Shown here: positions 1 through 11,075 of the stretch, piece after piece
Layout: every line of letters begins with the position of its first letter
Numbering within the stretch: position 1 is the first letter of the stretch
Source of the DNA: Bradyrhizobium viridifuturi
GTDB lineage: Bacteria > Pseudomonadota > Alphaproteobacteria > Rhizobiales > Xanthobacteraceae
DNA length: 64,000 nt
Assembly: GCF_001238275.1 (NCBI RefSeq)
Contig: NZ_LGTB01000039.1
Coordinates: 38,581-102,580 of the forward strand
Direction of reading: 5' to 3'
The notes under the pieces: generated by a model
Database searches by the model: none
What the model saw: only the letters and a program-made list of their open reading frames with translations
Told to the model about the DNA's origin: nothing
Program-made: the position numbers and the translations under genes

Positions 1-505
1 CTGAAATATCTTGTTACCGCTTTGGGGTATTCAATCGAGGTTCCGTAACCTTGGTCGTTAACTGATTTTTAATGATCTGAATACTTGCGAATACTGATTA
101 TCGGCCTGGTTGTAAGGTTTCGGTAAGTAATCGCGAAATGAAGCGGCGGGCCGCTTCGGGTTCCCTGCGCGTCAGCCATAGGCCCATGCAAATTCCTATG
201 GAACAAAATCGGGAGATGCGAATCGGAGCCGGCCGCGCCGGATTTCCGCGCGCCGAATTTCTCCGATTCGAGTACCGGCCGCGGTCGCGAAAAACCGCAT
301 GCGACAAGGCGGCTCGCACGATGCCGTCATGTTGCACCTGCGCGATTGCTATGTTAGCAAAGCCGCGATTTTAACGGTCCCGGCATGTCCTGTGCCGGTC
401 GAAAATCGAAGTCCCGCTTGAATTCCAAGGGCTTGGATCGCTAGGCGCTGCTTTGGTGGCGACGGTTTTTCCCTTGCGAATTTGACAGCAAAAAAGAGCG
501 AGCTC
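1..505. other. Gene-free region upstream of the atp operon
   Basis: I see no convincing gene here; the open frames lack a ribosome binding site and family resemblance. The first 140 bases are clearly AT-richer than the rest of the window, as expected of a promoter region belonging either to the atp operon or to a gene left of the window. A direct repeat GAATACT..GAATACT lies near 79-95. I could not place a convincing atp promoter. Confidence 0.6.
58..72. promoter_or_regulatory. CtrA-like box TTAA-N7-TTAA
   Basis: The sequence reads TTAA, seven bases, TTAA, which is the full-site pattern bound by the alphaproteobacterial cell-cycle regulator CtrA. It lies about 430 bases upstream of atpH, so it more probably serves a gene to the left of the window. 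A pattern this short occurs by chance in AT-rich DNA, so confidence is low. Confidence 0.25.
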
Positions 506-1065
506 GTGGCTGCTGAAGATCCGTCCGTTTCGGGAGTTTCCGGTCGTTATGCAACGGCCCTGTTCGAGTTGGCGCGCGACGAGAATTCCGTCGATCAAGT
601 CCGGGCCGACCTCGACAAATTCGAAGCCATGCTCAACGACAGCGCTGATCTGAAGCGCCTCGTTCGTAGCCCGGTGTTTGCCGCCGACGCCCAGCTGAAG
701 GCGATGACCGCGGTGCTCGACAAGGCTGGCATCGCCGGCACGTCGGCAAAATTCCTCAAGGTGCTCACCGCCAATCGCCGGCTGTTTGCCGTCGCCGATG
801 TGATCCGCGCCTATCGCGCGCTGGTGGCGAAGTTCAAGGGCGAGGCGACTGCGGAAGTCACCGTCGCCGAGCAGCTCAGTGACAAGAATCTCGACGCCCT
901 GAAGACCGCACTGAAGTCAGTGACGGGCAAGGACGTCGCGCTCAACGTGAAGGTCGATCCCTCCATTATTGGTGGCCTGGTGGTCAAGCTCGGCAGCCGG
1001 ATGGTGGATAGTTCGCTTCGCACCAAACTCAATTCGATCAAGAACGCGATGAAAGAGGCAGGCTG

Positions 1066-1066
<1 letters not shown>
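506..1066 (+). CDS. atpH: F1F0 ATP synthase delta subunit (OSCP)
   Basis: Delta subunit of the F1 sector, part of the peripheral stalk joining the alpha3beta3 head to F0 at the cytoplasmic membrane. The protein has 186 residues, usual for the family, with the typical start AAEDPSVSGVSGRYATALFE and the conserved C-terminal segment around VDPSIIGGLVVKLGSRMVD. I chose GTG at 506 because homologues begin at AAEDP; an in-frame TTG at 482 would add eight lysine-rich residues. The stop overlaps the atpA start by one base (TGATG), implying translational coupling. First gene of atpHAGDC; as usual in alphaproteobacteria the F0 genes are not adjacent. Confidence 0.96.
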
Positions 1067-2595
<1,529 letters not shown>

Positions 2596-2604
2596 CGAAT
2601 GGGG

Positions 2605-2670
2605 CGTCGCCCGGCTCGCTGCCGGGCGTGACGAACGGAGGCTTGCGATCTGACCATTATGGTCGGATCG
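2605..2670 (+). promoter_or_regulatory. Two hairpins between atpA and atpG
   Basis: Two consecutive inverted repeats lie in the intercistronic gap. The first has arms CGCCCGG and CCGGGCG (about 2609-2627). The second has arms CGATC-GACC and GGTC-GATCG around a TTAT-like loop (2646-2670). Neither is followed by a T run, so termination is unlikely; the placement suits mRNA processing or differential stability between atpA and atpG. Confidence 0.45.
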
Positions 2671-2686
2671 CCGGGGTGAACGAAGA

Positions 2687-3565
2687 ATGGCGTCACTAAA
2701 AGACATGCGGGTCCGCATCGCCTCGACCAAGGCGACGCAGAAGATCACCAAGGCCATGCAGATGGTCGCGGCCTCCAAGCTGCGCCGCGCGCAGAACGCC
2801 GCCGAAGCGGCGCGGCCCTATGCCACCAAGATGGATGCGGTGATTTCCAACATCGCCGCCGCGGCCAACGGCTCGCCCGGCGCGCCGGCGCTGCTCGCCG
2901 GCACCGGCAACGACCAGGTTCACCTGCTGCTGGTCTGCACCGGCGAGCGCGGCCTGTCCGGCGCGTTCAACTCGGCCATCGTGCGCCTGGCGCGCGAGCG
3001 GGCGAACACGCTGCTCGCGCAGGGCAAGGACGTGAAATTCTTCTGCGTCGGCCGCAAGGGCTACGAGCAGCTGCGTCGGACCTTTGAGAAGCGCATCGTC
3101 GAGCATCTCGACCTGCGTTCGGTGCGGCAGATCGGCTTCGCCAACGCCGAAGACATCGCCAACAAGGTGCTGGCGCGGTTCGAAGCCGGCGAGTTCGATG
3201 TCTGCACGCTGTTCTATTCGCGCTTCCAGTCGGTGATCGCGCAGATCCCGACCGCGCAGCAGATCATCCCGCTCGAGGTGGCTGAGCCCGCCGCGGGCAC
3301 GGCACCCGCCACGTCCTACGAATACGAGCCGGAAGAGGATCAGATCCTCAGCAGCCTGCTGCCGCGCAACCTCGCGGTGCAGGTGTTCCGCGCGCTGCTC
3401 GAGAACAACGCCTCGTTCTATGGCGCGCAGATGAGCGCGATGGACAGCGCGACCCGCAATGCCGGCGAGATGATTCGCAAGCAAACCCTGATTTACAACC
3501 GAACCCGTCAGGCCCAGATCACGAAGGAGCTGATCGAGATCATCTCCGGCGCTGAGGCGGTCTAA
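2687..3565 (+). CDS. atpG: F1F0 ATP synthase gamma subunit
   Basis: Central rotor shaft of F1, 292 residues. Both terminal helices that form the coiled coil inside the hexamer are recognisable: MASLKDMRVRIASTKATQKI at the N terminus, and the C-terminal signature MSAMDSATRNAGEMIRK followed by NRTRQAQITKELIEIISGAEA. The length fits alphaproteobacterial gamma subunits. It is third in the operon, with a 26-base gap to atpD. Confidence 0.97.
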   Translation: MASLKDMRVRIASTKATQKITKAMQMVAASKLRRAQNAAEAARPYATKMDAVISNIAAAANGSPGAPALLAGTGNDQVHLLLVCTGERGLSGAFNSAIVRLARERANTLLAQGKDVKFFCVGRKGYEQLRRTFEKRIVEHLDLRSVRQIGFANAEDIANKVLARFEAGEFDVCTLFYSRFQSVIAQIPTAQQIIPLEVAEPAAGTAPATSYEYEPEEDQILSSLLPRNLAVQVFRALLENNASFYGAQMSAMDSATRNAGEMIRKQTLIYNRTRQAQITKELIEIISGAEAV

Positions 3566-3591
3566 GGCAGATTTTCGAAGGAGAACAGTCC

Positions 3592-5034
<1,443 letters not shown>

Positions 5035-5042
5035 GCTTCGAG

Positions 5043-5128
5043 ATGTCGTCATCGCCGGATTTGATCCGGCGATCCATCGCACGAGAAGTAGTTTGACTGA
5101 TGGACCCGTGGGTCGAGCCCGCGGGTGA
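5043..5128. repeat. Bradyrhizobial REP-like palindromic element inside the atp operon
   Basis: Two palindromic units lie back to back between atpD and atpC: CGCCGGATTTGATCCGGCG (5053-5071), and ACCCGTGGG...CCCGCGGGT (5104-5126). This is the form of the common Bradyrhizobium/Rhodopseudomonas intergenic element that reads as inverted CCGG..GATCC arms followed by a GGACCCG..CGGGT unit. Here it sits inside a transcribed operon, so it will be present in the mRNA as two stem-loops. Confidence 0.75.
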
Positions 5129-5150
5129 CAGCGCAAAGAACGGAAAGACC

Positions 5151-5558
5151 ATGGCCACCTTCCACTTCGATCTCGTCTCTCCCGAAAAGCTCGCCTTCTC
5201 CGGCGAGGTTGATCAGGTTGACGTTCCCGGCGTGGAGGGTGATTTCGGCGTGCTCGCCGGCCACGCTCCCGTCGTCGCCACCGTGCGTCCGGGTATCCTG
5301 ACGATCACGGCCGCCGGCAAGAAGGAGAAGGTCATCGTGCTCGGCGGTCTCGCCGAGGTGTCGGACAAGGGCCTCACCGTGCTCGCCGACGTCGCGACGG
5401 CGCTGGCGGATCTCGATCGCGCGAAGTTTGCCGAGACCATCGCCGAGATGCAGGAAAAGCTCTCCGAGCACGAGGGCTCCGAGCTCGACAATGCGATCGA
5501 GCGACTCGACCACTTCAAGGGCATCCAGCACGAGCTCAACGCGACCGCTATGCACTGA
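5151..5558 (+). CDS. atpC: F1F0 ATP synthase epsilon subunit
   Basis: Epsilon subunit, 135 residues, which couples the rotor to the c-ring and can inhibit ATP hydrolysis. The N-terminal beta-sandwich is obvious (FHFDLVSPEKLAFSGEVDQV, then GDFGVLAGHAP, the family hallmark), and a short helical C-terminal domain follows. I use ATG at 5151, preceded by CGGAAAGACC, rather than an in-frame ATG at 5100 that would translate through the upstream repeat. Last gene of the operon. Confidence 0.95.
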   Translation: MATFHFDLVSPEKLAFSGEVDQVDVPGVEGDFGVLAGHAPVVATVRPGILTITAAGKKEKVIVLGGLAEVSDKGLTVLADVATALADLDRAKFAETIAEMQEKLSEHEGSELDNAIERLDHFKGIQHELNATAMH

Positions 5559-5762
5559 GGCGCGGTTGCCGACCCGCGATCGCGCCATTGCGCCGGGTGA
5601 GCCGGCCACCTTGTGAAATCGCTCACACTTTTCCAGTCATCGTCCGTCAGGACTTGAGCCAAGCAACGCTCGCCGTGCACCGGCCGGCGATCAATGCTTA
5701 TTGCGCGTGAACGCGTCTGGCGGCATTCTCCCCGGCATATTCGGATTCCGGGGCCGGTGCTC

Positions 5763-5953
5763 ATGAAGCGCAAGATCGCGGCGATCTTCGCGGCCGATAT
5801 TGCAGGCTATAGTCAACTGGTTGCCGAAGATGAGGAGAGACGCTGCGGCGGCTCCCTATCGACAGGTCACCGACGACTTCATTGCAAAGGGCGGCGGCCG
5901 CATCTTCAACACCGCAGGCGATGCGGTGCTCGCCGAACTTCCCAGCGGTCGGC
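5763..5953 (+). pseudogene. Remnant of a class III adenylate/guanylate cyclase
   Basis: The ATG at 5763 opens MKRKIAAIFAADIAGYSQLV, the standard start of the bradyrhizobial class III cyclases with a C-terminal TPR or ATPase region. Reading must shift frame twice within 5830-5850 (pieces EDEE, then ETLRRL, then PYRQVTDDFIAKG), after which GGRIFNTAGDAVLAE is readable to about 5945. Nothing resembling the rest of the catalytic domain follows. Of a protein usually 500 or more residues long, about 60 remain, so the gene is truncated as well as shifted and cannot be functional. The DNA from 5954 to 6112 shows no gene. Confidence 0.8.
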
Positions 5954-6112
5954 CCGAACTGAAATGGTCCGGAAAATGCTACGCGGTGAGCCGCACCGGA
6001 AAATGTGAAGCAGCTTACAGCTGGGAGCGCGCACACATGACAAGCTGCCGCAAAACGACGAACCGACTCGATCGGGGCGCGCTTCCACTTTGGACGTAAT
6101 GGACAAGATTCC

Positions 6113-7111
6113 GTGCTGACCTTCTCCACCGATGGGCTCCGCCCGCAGGACCGTTTCGAGCACTGGTGCGATGTGCGCGGTAAGAGCCTGTTCGGGGTCA
6201 CGATCGAGCTCGAGCGCGACAAGCGGCCTGATTTCCGCGGGCACTTTTCCGCGACGCCGGTGGGCGGTGCCGTGCTGGCGGAAATGTCGGCGTCCTCCTA
6301 TCGGGTCAGCCGGACCTCAACCGACATCGCGCGCGTCCCGAGCAACAGCCTACAACTGGCGTGGCAGGTGCGCGGCCCCGGCCATCTGAACATCGGCCGC
6401 GATCGGGTTCACTTCGTGCACAACGGCGATCTGGTGTTCGGCCACTCCAATCTGCCGTATTTCTCGACGCCCGAACGGACCGATGGGTTTCATTTCTTCA
6501 GCCTCAAGATCCCGGTCTCCGAAGAGCTCGTGCTCGGTGCGCGAGTTGAGGATGCGCCGCCCGTCGCGCTGGCGCGCGATGCGAGCCTGACCCGGCTGGT
6601 CGGCGCCATGTTCCGCGCCATGACCCGCGATCCTGCGCGAACCGGGCAGTTCGCCGACGAAGTCACGCACATGGTTCGCCTGGCGCTGCTCGCACGCGGG
6701 CGCCTGCGGCCGCGACAGGATGAAATCCGTGCCGCGCTACATGCCGGCTACCTCCATGCCGCGCGCGAAATCCTGCTGCGCGACCTGCATCGCGCCTCGC
6801 TCACGCCGGCTGCGGTCGCCACCGAGCTCGGCATTTCGCTGCGGCAATTGCATGCGCTGTTCGAGCCGACCGGCCTGTCATTGGCGCGAACGCTGACGGC
6901 GGCGAGGTTGCAGGAGGCGAGGCGCCTGCTCTACGTCATGAAGGAACGCGGCATCGACGAGATCGCGTTCGCGTGCGGCTTCGACAGCATCGCGACGTTC
7001 TATCGCACCTTCCGTGCAACCTACGGCATCACGCCGGGTGATGCGCGGCGCGCACCGCCGCCGGATCGGGATGACGTTTCTTCGAATCGTCACCCCGCCC
7101 TGGCTCTTTGA
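6113..7111 (+). CDS. AraC-family transcriptional regulator
   Basis: A 332-residue regulator. The N-terminal 170 residues look like the AraC-binding-like domain of the oxygenase-regulator type (opening FSTDGLRPQDRFEHWCDVRG). The C-terminal 100 residues hold the double helix-turn-helix, ending with the family signature GIDEIAFACGFDSIATFYRTFRATYGITPGDAR. The start is GTG at 6113 and no strong Shine-Dalgarno sequence is visible. It stands alone after the cyclase remnant and faces the rppH genes convergently, so its target is unknown. Confidence 0.88.
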   Translation: MLTFSTDGLRPQDRFEHWCDVRGKSLFGVTIELERDKRPDFRGHFSATPVGGAVLAEMSASSYRVSRTSTDIARVPSNSLQLAWQVRGPGHLNIGRDRVHFVHNGDLVFGHSNLPYFSTPERTDGFHFFSLKIPVSEELVLGARVEDAPPVALARDASLTRLVGAMFRAMTRDPARTGQFADEVTHMVRLALLARGRLRPRQDEIRAALHAGYLHAAREILLRDLHRASLTPAAVATELGISLRQLHALFEPTGLSLARTLTAARLQEARRLLYVMKERGIDEIAFACGFDSIATFYRTFRATYGITPGDARRAPPPDRDDVSSNRHPALAL

Positions 7112-7191
7112 TTCGAGCATGGTCTGCGCGCAAACGCCTTGCGTCTGTCGCGGGGGAAAACCGCTACACGCTTCTCCGGACCATGCTCAGT

Positions 7192-7692
7192 TTAGCCGGC
7201 GAATTCGGCGAACCGGATCGCGACCGCGCGGTAGACGTCGCGGCGGAACGGCACCACGAGGTCGGCGACGCGGTCGAGGCGCTCCCAGCGCCATTGATCG
7301 AATTCCGCAGGCTGGCCGTTGCGCGGCGTCAGGGGATCGATCTCCTCGTCGCGTCCGGTGAAACGCAGCGCAAACCATTTCTGCCGCTGGCCGCGGAATT
7401 TGGCGAGCCGATGCGATGCCGGCCCGTCATAGGCAGGGAATTCGTAGGTCATCCAGTCGGTCTCGCCGAGATAGTGGGCGCTGACCGCCCCGGTCTCTTC
7501 CCACAATTCGCGCATCACGGCCTGGCGCGGATCCTCGCCCGCGTCGATGCCACCCTGCGGCATCTGCCATTCGAGGCCGGGCAGCACGATCTCCGGACCA
7601 TCGTCCTTGATCCGGTGGCCGATCAGCACGCGTCCAGCCGCGTTGAACAGCGCGATGCCCACATTGGGGCGATAAGGCTTATCCGATGACAT
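7192..7692 (-). CDS. rppH: RNA pyrophosphohydrolase (Nudix), downstream copy
   Basis: Nudix hydrolase of 166 residues in the RppH/NudH (dinucleoside polyphosphate hydrolase) family, predicted to remove pyrophosphate from 5' triphosphate RNA and so start mRNA decay. The Nudix box is complete: GGIDAGEDPRQAVMREL then WEETGAV, matching GX5EX7REUXEEXGU. The RppH segment FRGQRQKWFALRF is also present. I start at MSSDKPYRP (7692); an ATG at 7737 would add 15 poorly conserved residues. It lies 45 bases downstream of a paralogue in the same direction. Confidence 0.92.
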   Translation of the reverse strand: MSSDKPYRPNVGIALFNAAGRVLIGHRIKDDGPEIVLPGLEWQMPQGGIDAGEDPRQAVMRELWEETGAVSAHYLGETDWMTYEFPAYDGPASHRLAKFRGQRQKWFALRFTGRDEEIDPLTPRNGQPAEFDQWRWERLDRVADLVVPFRRDVYRAVAIRFAEFAG

Positions 7693-7737
7693 CTCGATAG
7701 CTGCGTCGCGCGTTGATTGGGCCGATCGCCCGGCCAC

Positions 7738-8241
7738 CTACTTCGCCGCCAGGCCGGCGAATTCCTTCACGACGCGCTCATAGACCGGGCGCTTGAACGG
7801 CACAATCAGCTCCGGCAAATTCTTCATCGGCTCCCAGCGCCAGGTGATGAACTCGGCCTTGTGGCCGCCGCCGGGGTTGGCAACGTTGATCTCGTTTTCG
7901 TCGCCGGTGAAGCGCAACGCGAACCACTTCTGCCGCTGGCCGCGATAGCGGCCCTTCCAGGCACGGCCCGCGACGGTGCGCGGGATGTCGTAGATCAGCC
8001 AGTCCGAGACCTCGCCGAGCTTCTCCACCGACTTGACGCTGGTCTCCTCATAGAGTTCGCGTCGCGCGGCCTGAAACGTATCCTCGCCGGGATCGACGCC
8101 GCCTTGCGGCATCTGCCAGACATGCGCGTCGTCGACATGTTCGATGCCGCCGGCGCGGCGCCCGATGAAGACCAGCCCGGCCGTATTCAGCAGCATGATG
8201 CCGACGCAGGTTCGATAGGGCAGGTCCTCATAACGTGCCAT
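7738..8241 (-). CDS. rppH: RNA pyrophosphohydrolase (Nudix), upstream copy
   Basis: A second RppH-type Nudix protein, 167 residues, clearly paralogous to its downstream neighbour: both share YRxxVGI, WQMPQGGxDxGED, RxELxEETxxxS and RGQRQKWFALRFTG. The Nudix box is GGVDPGEDTFQAARREL then YEETSV, so the glycine after EExx is replaced by V in EETSVKS, a small deviation from the consensus. The start is the ATG of MARYEDLPYR. The two copies probably form one transcript and may divide labour between RNA caps and dinucleoside polyphosphates; that is inference. Confidence 0.92.
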   Translation of the reverse strand: MARYEDLPYRTCVGIMLLNTAGLVFIGRRAGGIEHVDDAHVWQMPQGGVDPGEDTFQAARRELYEETSVKSVEKLGEVSDWLIYDIPRTVAGRAWKGRYRGQRQKWFALRFTGDENEINVANPGGGHKAEFITWRWEPMKNLPELIVPFKRPVYERVVKEFAGLAAK

Positions 8242-8323
8242 GCTGCCGCTACCTCGCACAGTTCCCGGCGCCGCCAGACCCGGCCCCCCGGCAAGGTCGA
8301 AAGCGGCACCAACAGATTGATCT

Positions 8324-9538
8324 CTAGCTCGATTTTGATTTCAGCATCGCCGTTGTCAATGGCACAAGCATGATGCCCTTGGAGTCCAGTGTCTTCAGCC
8401 AGGCGCCGAGCCGCTCGATCGAGACCGGCAGCGCCGAGGCGACGCCCACGGCCAAGCCGCGTTCCTTGGCGATGGTTTCCAGCTTGACCAGCGCGCGGTC
8501 GATTTCTGCCGACGTCGGAACGGCGTCGATGGCGAAATCGGCCTTGGCGAACGGCAGCGACTGGCCGGCGGAGAGGTTTTGCGCCACGCTGCGCGGGGTG
8601 GAACCGTCGTCGAACCAGCTCAGGCCGCGCTTGGCCGCTTCGCGCACGATCGGCTGCATCACGGGATCGGTCGCAACGAACCGGGCCCCCATGAAATTGG
8701 CGATCCCGGCATAGCCCTGCAGGCGGCTGAGGTGCCAATAGAGCCGGTCGAGATTCTGTTCGCCGCTCAGCGTGGTCAGCAGGGTCTGTGGGCCCGGATC
8801 ATTGTCGGGATAGTCGAACGGCTCCATCGGGATCTGCAGCAGGATCTCATGGCGCTGCGAGCGGGCGCGTTCAGCGAGCTTGCCGGGGTCGGCGCCGTAG
8901 GGCGTGAAGGCCAGCGTCACGGCCGGCGGCAGCTTCATGATGGCATCAGCGGTCTTGGCGGCGCCAACGCCGAGCCCGGCGACCACGATGGCGACCACCG
9001 GCATGCGGGCCGCCTTGGCGCGGTCGGCCTCGGCCGCATAGACGGTGAACGGCTTCAGGCCGTCGGCGACCACCGGGATCATGCCATAGCGCGACTTTTC
9101 CAGCAGGCGCGGGTCGATTCCGGTCATCGCGAGCGGGGCCGCATCGCCTTCCATCGACTTTTCGGCCGGATCGCCGGCGCCGATCACGACGTCCTGACGC
9201 TTGCCGCTGGAGCCGTCGATGATGGTGACCGTCCTGGCGTCATTCTTGGCGTCGCCGGCCACGGCCGGTGCCTTGGCGGCGGATTTGACGGCCGGCTCGG
9301 CCGGGGCGTGCTTGTCGTCGGCGGCCGCGGGTGGAGGATTACGGAGGGTGATGCGGGCCATCGGCTCGCCGCCGAGCGGGTTGTCGTTGAACAGCGCAAC
9401 GCCAACGAAACCGACCAGCACGAGTCCCAGCAGCACGGCGAGCGCCTGCATCGCCGTGAATGGCAGGCGGAAACGGCGCGTCCTGCCCACGGTCTTCTGC
9501 CCAAGCGGCGTGCTCAGTTCGTCGGCCGCCTCTGCCAT
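8324..9538 (-). CDS. Divergent polysaccharide deacetylase (YibQ/DUF610 family)
   Basis: A 404-residue envelope protein. A single membrane anchor near residues 25-45 (MQALAVLLGLVLVGFVGVAL) is followed by an Ala/Pro/Lys-rich linker and a periplasmic divergent polysaccharide deacetylase domain from about residue 165. Recognisable segments are PVVAIVVAGLGVGAAKT, LAFTPYGADP, EILLQIPMEPFDYPDNDPGP and LSWFDDGSTPRS. I start at MAEAADELS; the longer open frame adds low-complexity Arg/Pro sequence. It lies downstream of ctpA and the EnvC-like gene, the standard alphaproteobacterial cell-wall cluster, but a strong hairpin terminator separates it from ctpA. Confidence 0.88.
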   Translation of the reverse strand: MAEAADELSTPLGQKTVGRTRRFRLPFTAMQALAVLLGLVLVGFVGVALFNDNPLGGEPMARITLRNPPPAAADDKHAPAEPAVKSAAKAPAVAGDAKNDARTVTIIDGSSGKRQDVVIGAGDPAEKSMEGDAAPLAMTGIDPRLLEKSRYGMIPVVADGLKPFTVYAAEADRAKAARMPVVAIVVAGLGVGAAKTADAIMKLPPAVTLAFTPYGADPGKLAERARSQRHEILLQIPMEPFDYPDNDPGPQTLLTTLSGEQNLDRLYWHLSRLQGYAGIANFMGARFVATDPVMQPIVREAAKRGLSWFDDGSTPRSVAQNLSAGQSLPFAKADFAIDAVPTSAEIDRALVKLETIAKERGLAVGVASALPVSIERLGAWLKTLDSKGIMLVPLTTAMLKSKSS

Positions 9539-9640
9539 GACCCTCCCCGAATCAACAGTGCGAACGATAGCACGATGCGGTGCATTCCCGCGCGCCGGCC
9601 TCCCCGGCAAAGCACGGACGGTGGTGGATGCCGAAAGCAG

Positions 9641-9668
9641 AAAGGGCGGCCCGAGGGCCGCCCTTTTC
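9641..9668 (-). terminator. Hairpin terminator downstream of ctpA
   Basis: A perfect 12-bp inverted repeat with arms AAAGGGCGGCCC (9641-9652) and GGGCCGCCCTTT (9655-9666). It lies 22 bases beyond the ctpA stop and has short T runs on either strand, so it could act in both directions. Confidence 0.7.
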
Positions 9669-9689
9669 GCCAGATCGATTGGGATCGGA

Positions 9690-11075
9690 TCAGTTCGAGG
9701 ACTTGTTGGCCGGCTTGTCGGCGGCGGCCTTGTCGCCGGGCGCCTTGTCACCGGACGGGGCGGCGGGCGCCGGCGTGGTGTTCGCGGTCGACTTGATGCC
9801 ATGCAGCAGATCGTCGGCCATCTTCAGCGCCTTGTCGTCCTTGGCGTCCGGTGGGACGTAGGACTGCGAACCGGTCTTCTCGTCGCCGTCGTTCTTCAGA
9901 TGGCCGCGCAGCGAGGCTTCGCCCTTGGTGTCGGTGCGCGCCTTCAGCTCTTCCGGCACGTCCTGCAGCACCTCGATGTCGGGCACGATGCCCTTGGCCT
10001 GGATCGATTTGCCCGATGGCGTGTAGTAGCGCGCGGTGGTCAGGCGCAGCGCGCCGTTGCCCGAACCGAGCGGGATGATGGTCTGCACCGAGCCCTTGCC
10101 GAACGAGCGGGTGCCGACCAGCGTCGCCCGCTTGTGGTCCTGCAACGCGCCGGCGACGATTTCCGAGGCCGAGGCCGAGCCGCCGTTGATCAGCACGATG
10201 ACCGGCTTGCCCTTGGTCAGGTCGCCCGGATGCGCCGCGCGGCGCTGGGTTTCCTCGGCATTGCGGCCGCGGGTCGAGACGATCTCGCCGCGCTCGAGGA
10301 ACGAATCGGACACCGTGACCGCTTCTTCCAGCAAGCCGCCGGGATTGTTTCTGAGGTCGATGATGTAGCCCTTCAGCTTGTCGCCGATCTGGCCCTGCAG
10401 ATTGGCAACCTCCTTCTTCAGGCCTTCGGTGGTCTGCTCGTTGAAGGTGGTGATGCGGATATAGGCGATGTCGTCGGCCTCGACGCGCGCGCGCACCGAG
10501 CGGACGCGGATGTTGTCGCGCACCAGCGTGACGTCGATCGGATTGTCCTGGCCCTTGCGGATGATCTTGAGCTTGATCTTGGTGTTGACCGGACCGCGCA
10601 TCTTCTCGACGGCCTGGTTCAGCGTCAGGCCCTGCACCGCCTCGTCGTCGAGCGTGGTGATGATGTCGTTGGCCATGATGCCGGCCTTCGAGGCCGGGGT
10701 GTCGTCGATCGGCGAGACGACCTTGATCAGTCCGTCTTCCATCGTGACTTCGATGCCGAGGCCGCCGAACTCGCCGCGGGTCTGCACCTGCATGTCGCGG
10801 AAGCTCTTGGCGTCCATGTAGCTCGAATGCGGATCGAGGCCGGACAGCATGCCGGAGATCGCGGATTCGACCAGCTTCGAATCATCCGGCTTCTCGACAT
10901 AGTCGCTGCGCACACGTTCAAAGACATCGCCGAACAGATTGAGCTGGCGGTAGGTGTCCGACGTCGCGGCCCGCGCGCTCGATCCCATCAGCACAGCGCG
11001 GGGCTGCGTGACGAAAAGCGTGAGGGCCGCGCCGGTGGCGGCGCTAAGGAGAATTACCGAAGTCTTGCGCATCAT
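9690..11075 (-). CDS. ctpA: Carboxyl-terminal processing protease CtpA (S41 family)
   Basis: Periplasmic serine protease of 461 residues. An N-terminal signal or anchor (residues 5-25) is followed by a PDZ domain at roughly 85-170 (EFGGLGIEVTMEDGLIKVVSP) and the S41 catalytic domain. The catalytic serine is in GGSASASEIVAGAL and the lysine in GTRSFGKGSVQT. The C-terminal 50 residues are Lys/Pro/Ala-rich and probably disordered. The start overlaps the end of the upstream EnvC-like gene by four bases (11072-11075), a coupled pair. In related bacteria CtpA processes or degrades envelope proteins, including cell-wall hydrolases. Confidence 0.96.
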   Translation of the reverse strand: MMRKTSVILLSAATGAALTLFVTQPRAVLMGSSARAATSDTYRQLNLFGDVFERVRSDYVEKPDDSKLVESAISGMLSGLDPHSSYMDAKSFRDMQVQTRGEFGGLGIEVTMEDGLIKVVSPIDDTPASKAGIMANDIITTLDDEAVQGLTLNQAVEKMRGPVNTKIKLKIIRKGQDNPIDVTLVRDNIRVRSVRARVEADDIAYIRITTFNEQTTEGLKKEVANLQGQIGDKLKGYIIDLRNNPGGLLEEAVTVSDSFLERGEIVSTRGRNAEETQRRAAHPGDLTKGKPVIVLINGGSASASEIVAGALQDHKRATLVGTRSFGKGSVQTIIPLGSGNGALRLTTARYYTPSGKSIQAKGIVPDIEVLQDVPEELKARTDTKGEASLRGHLKNDGDEKTGSQSYVPPDAKDDKALKMADDLLHGIKSTANTTPAPAAPSGDKAPGDKAAADKPANKSSN

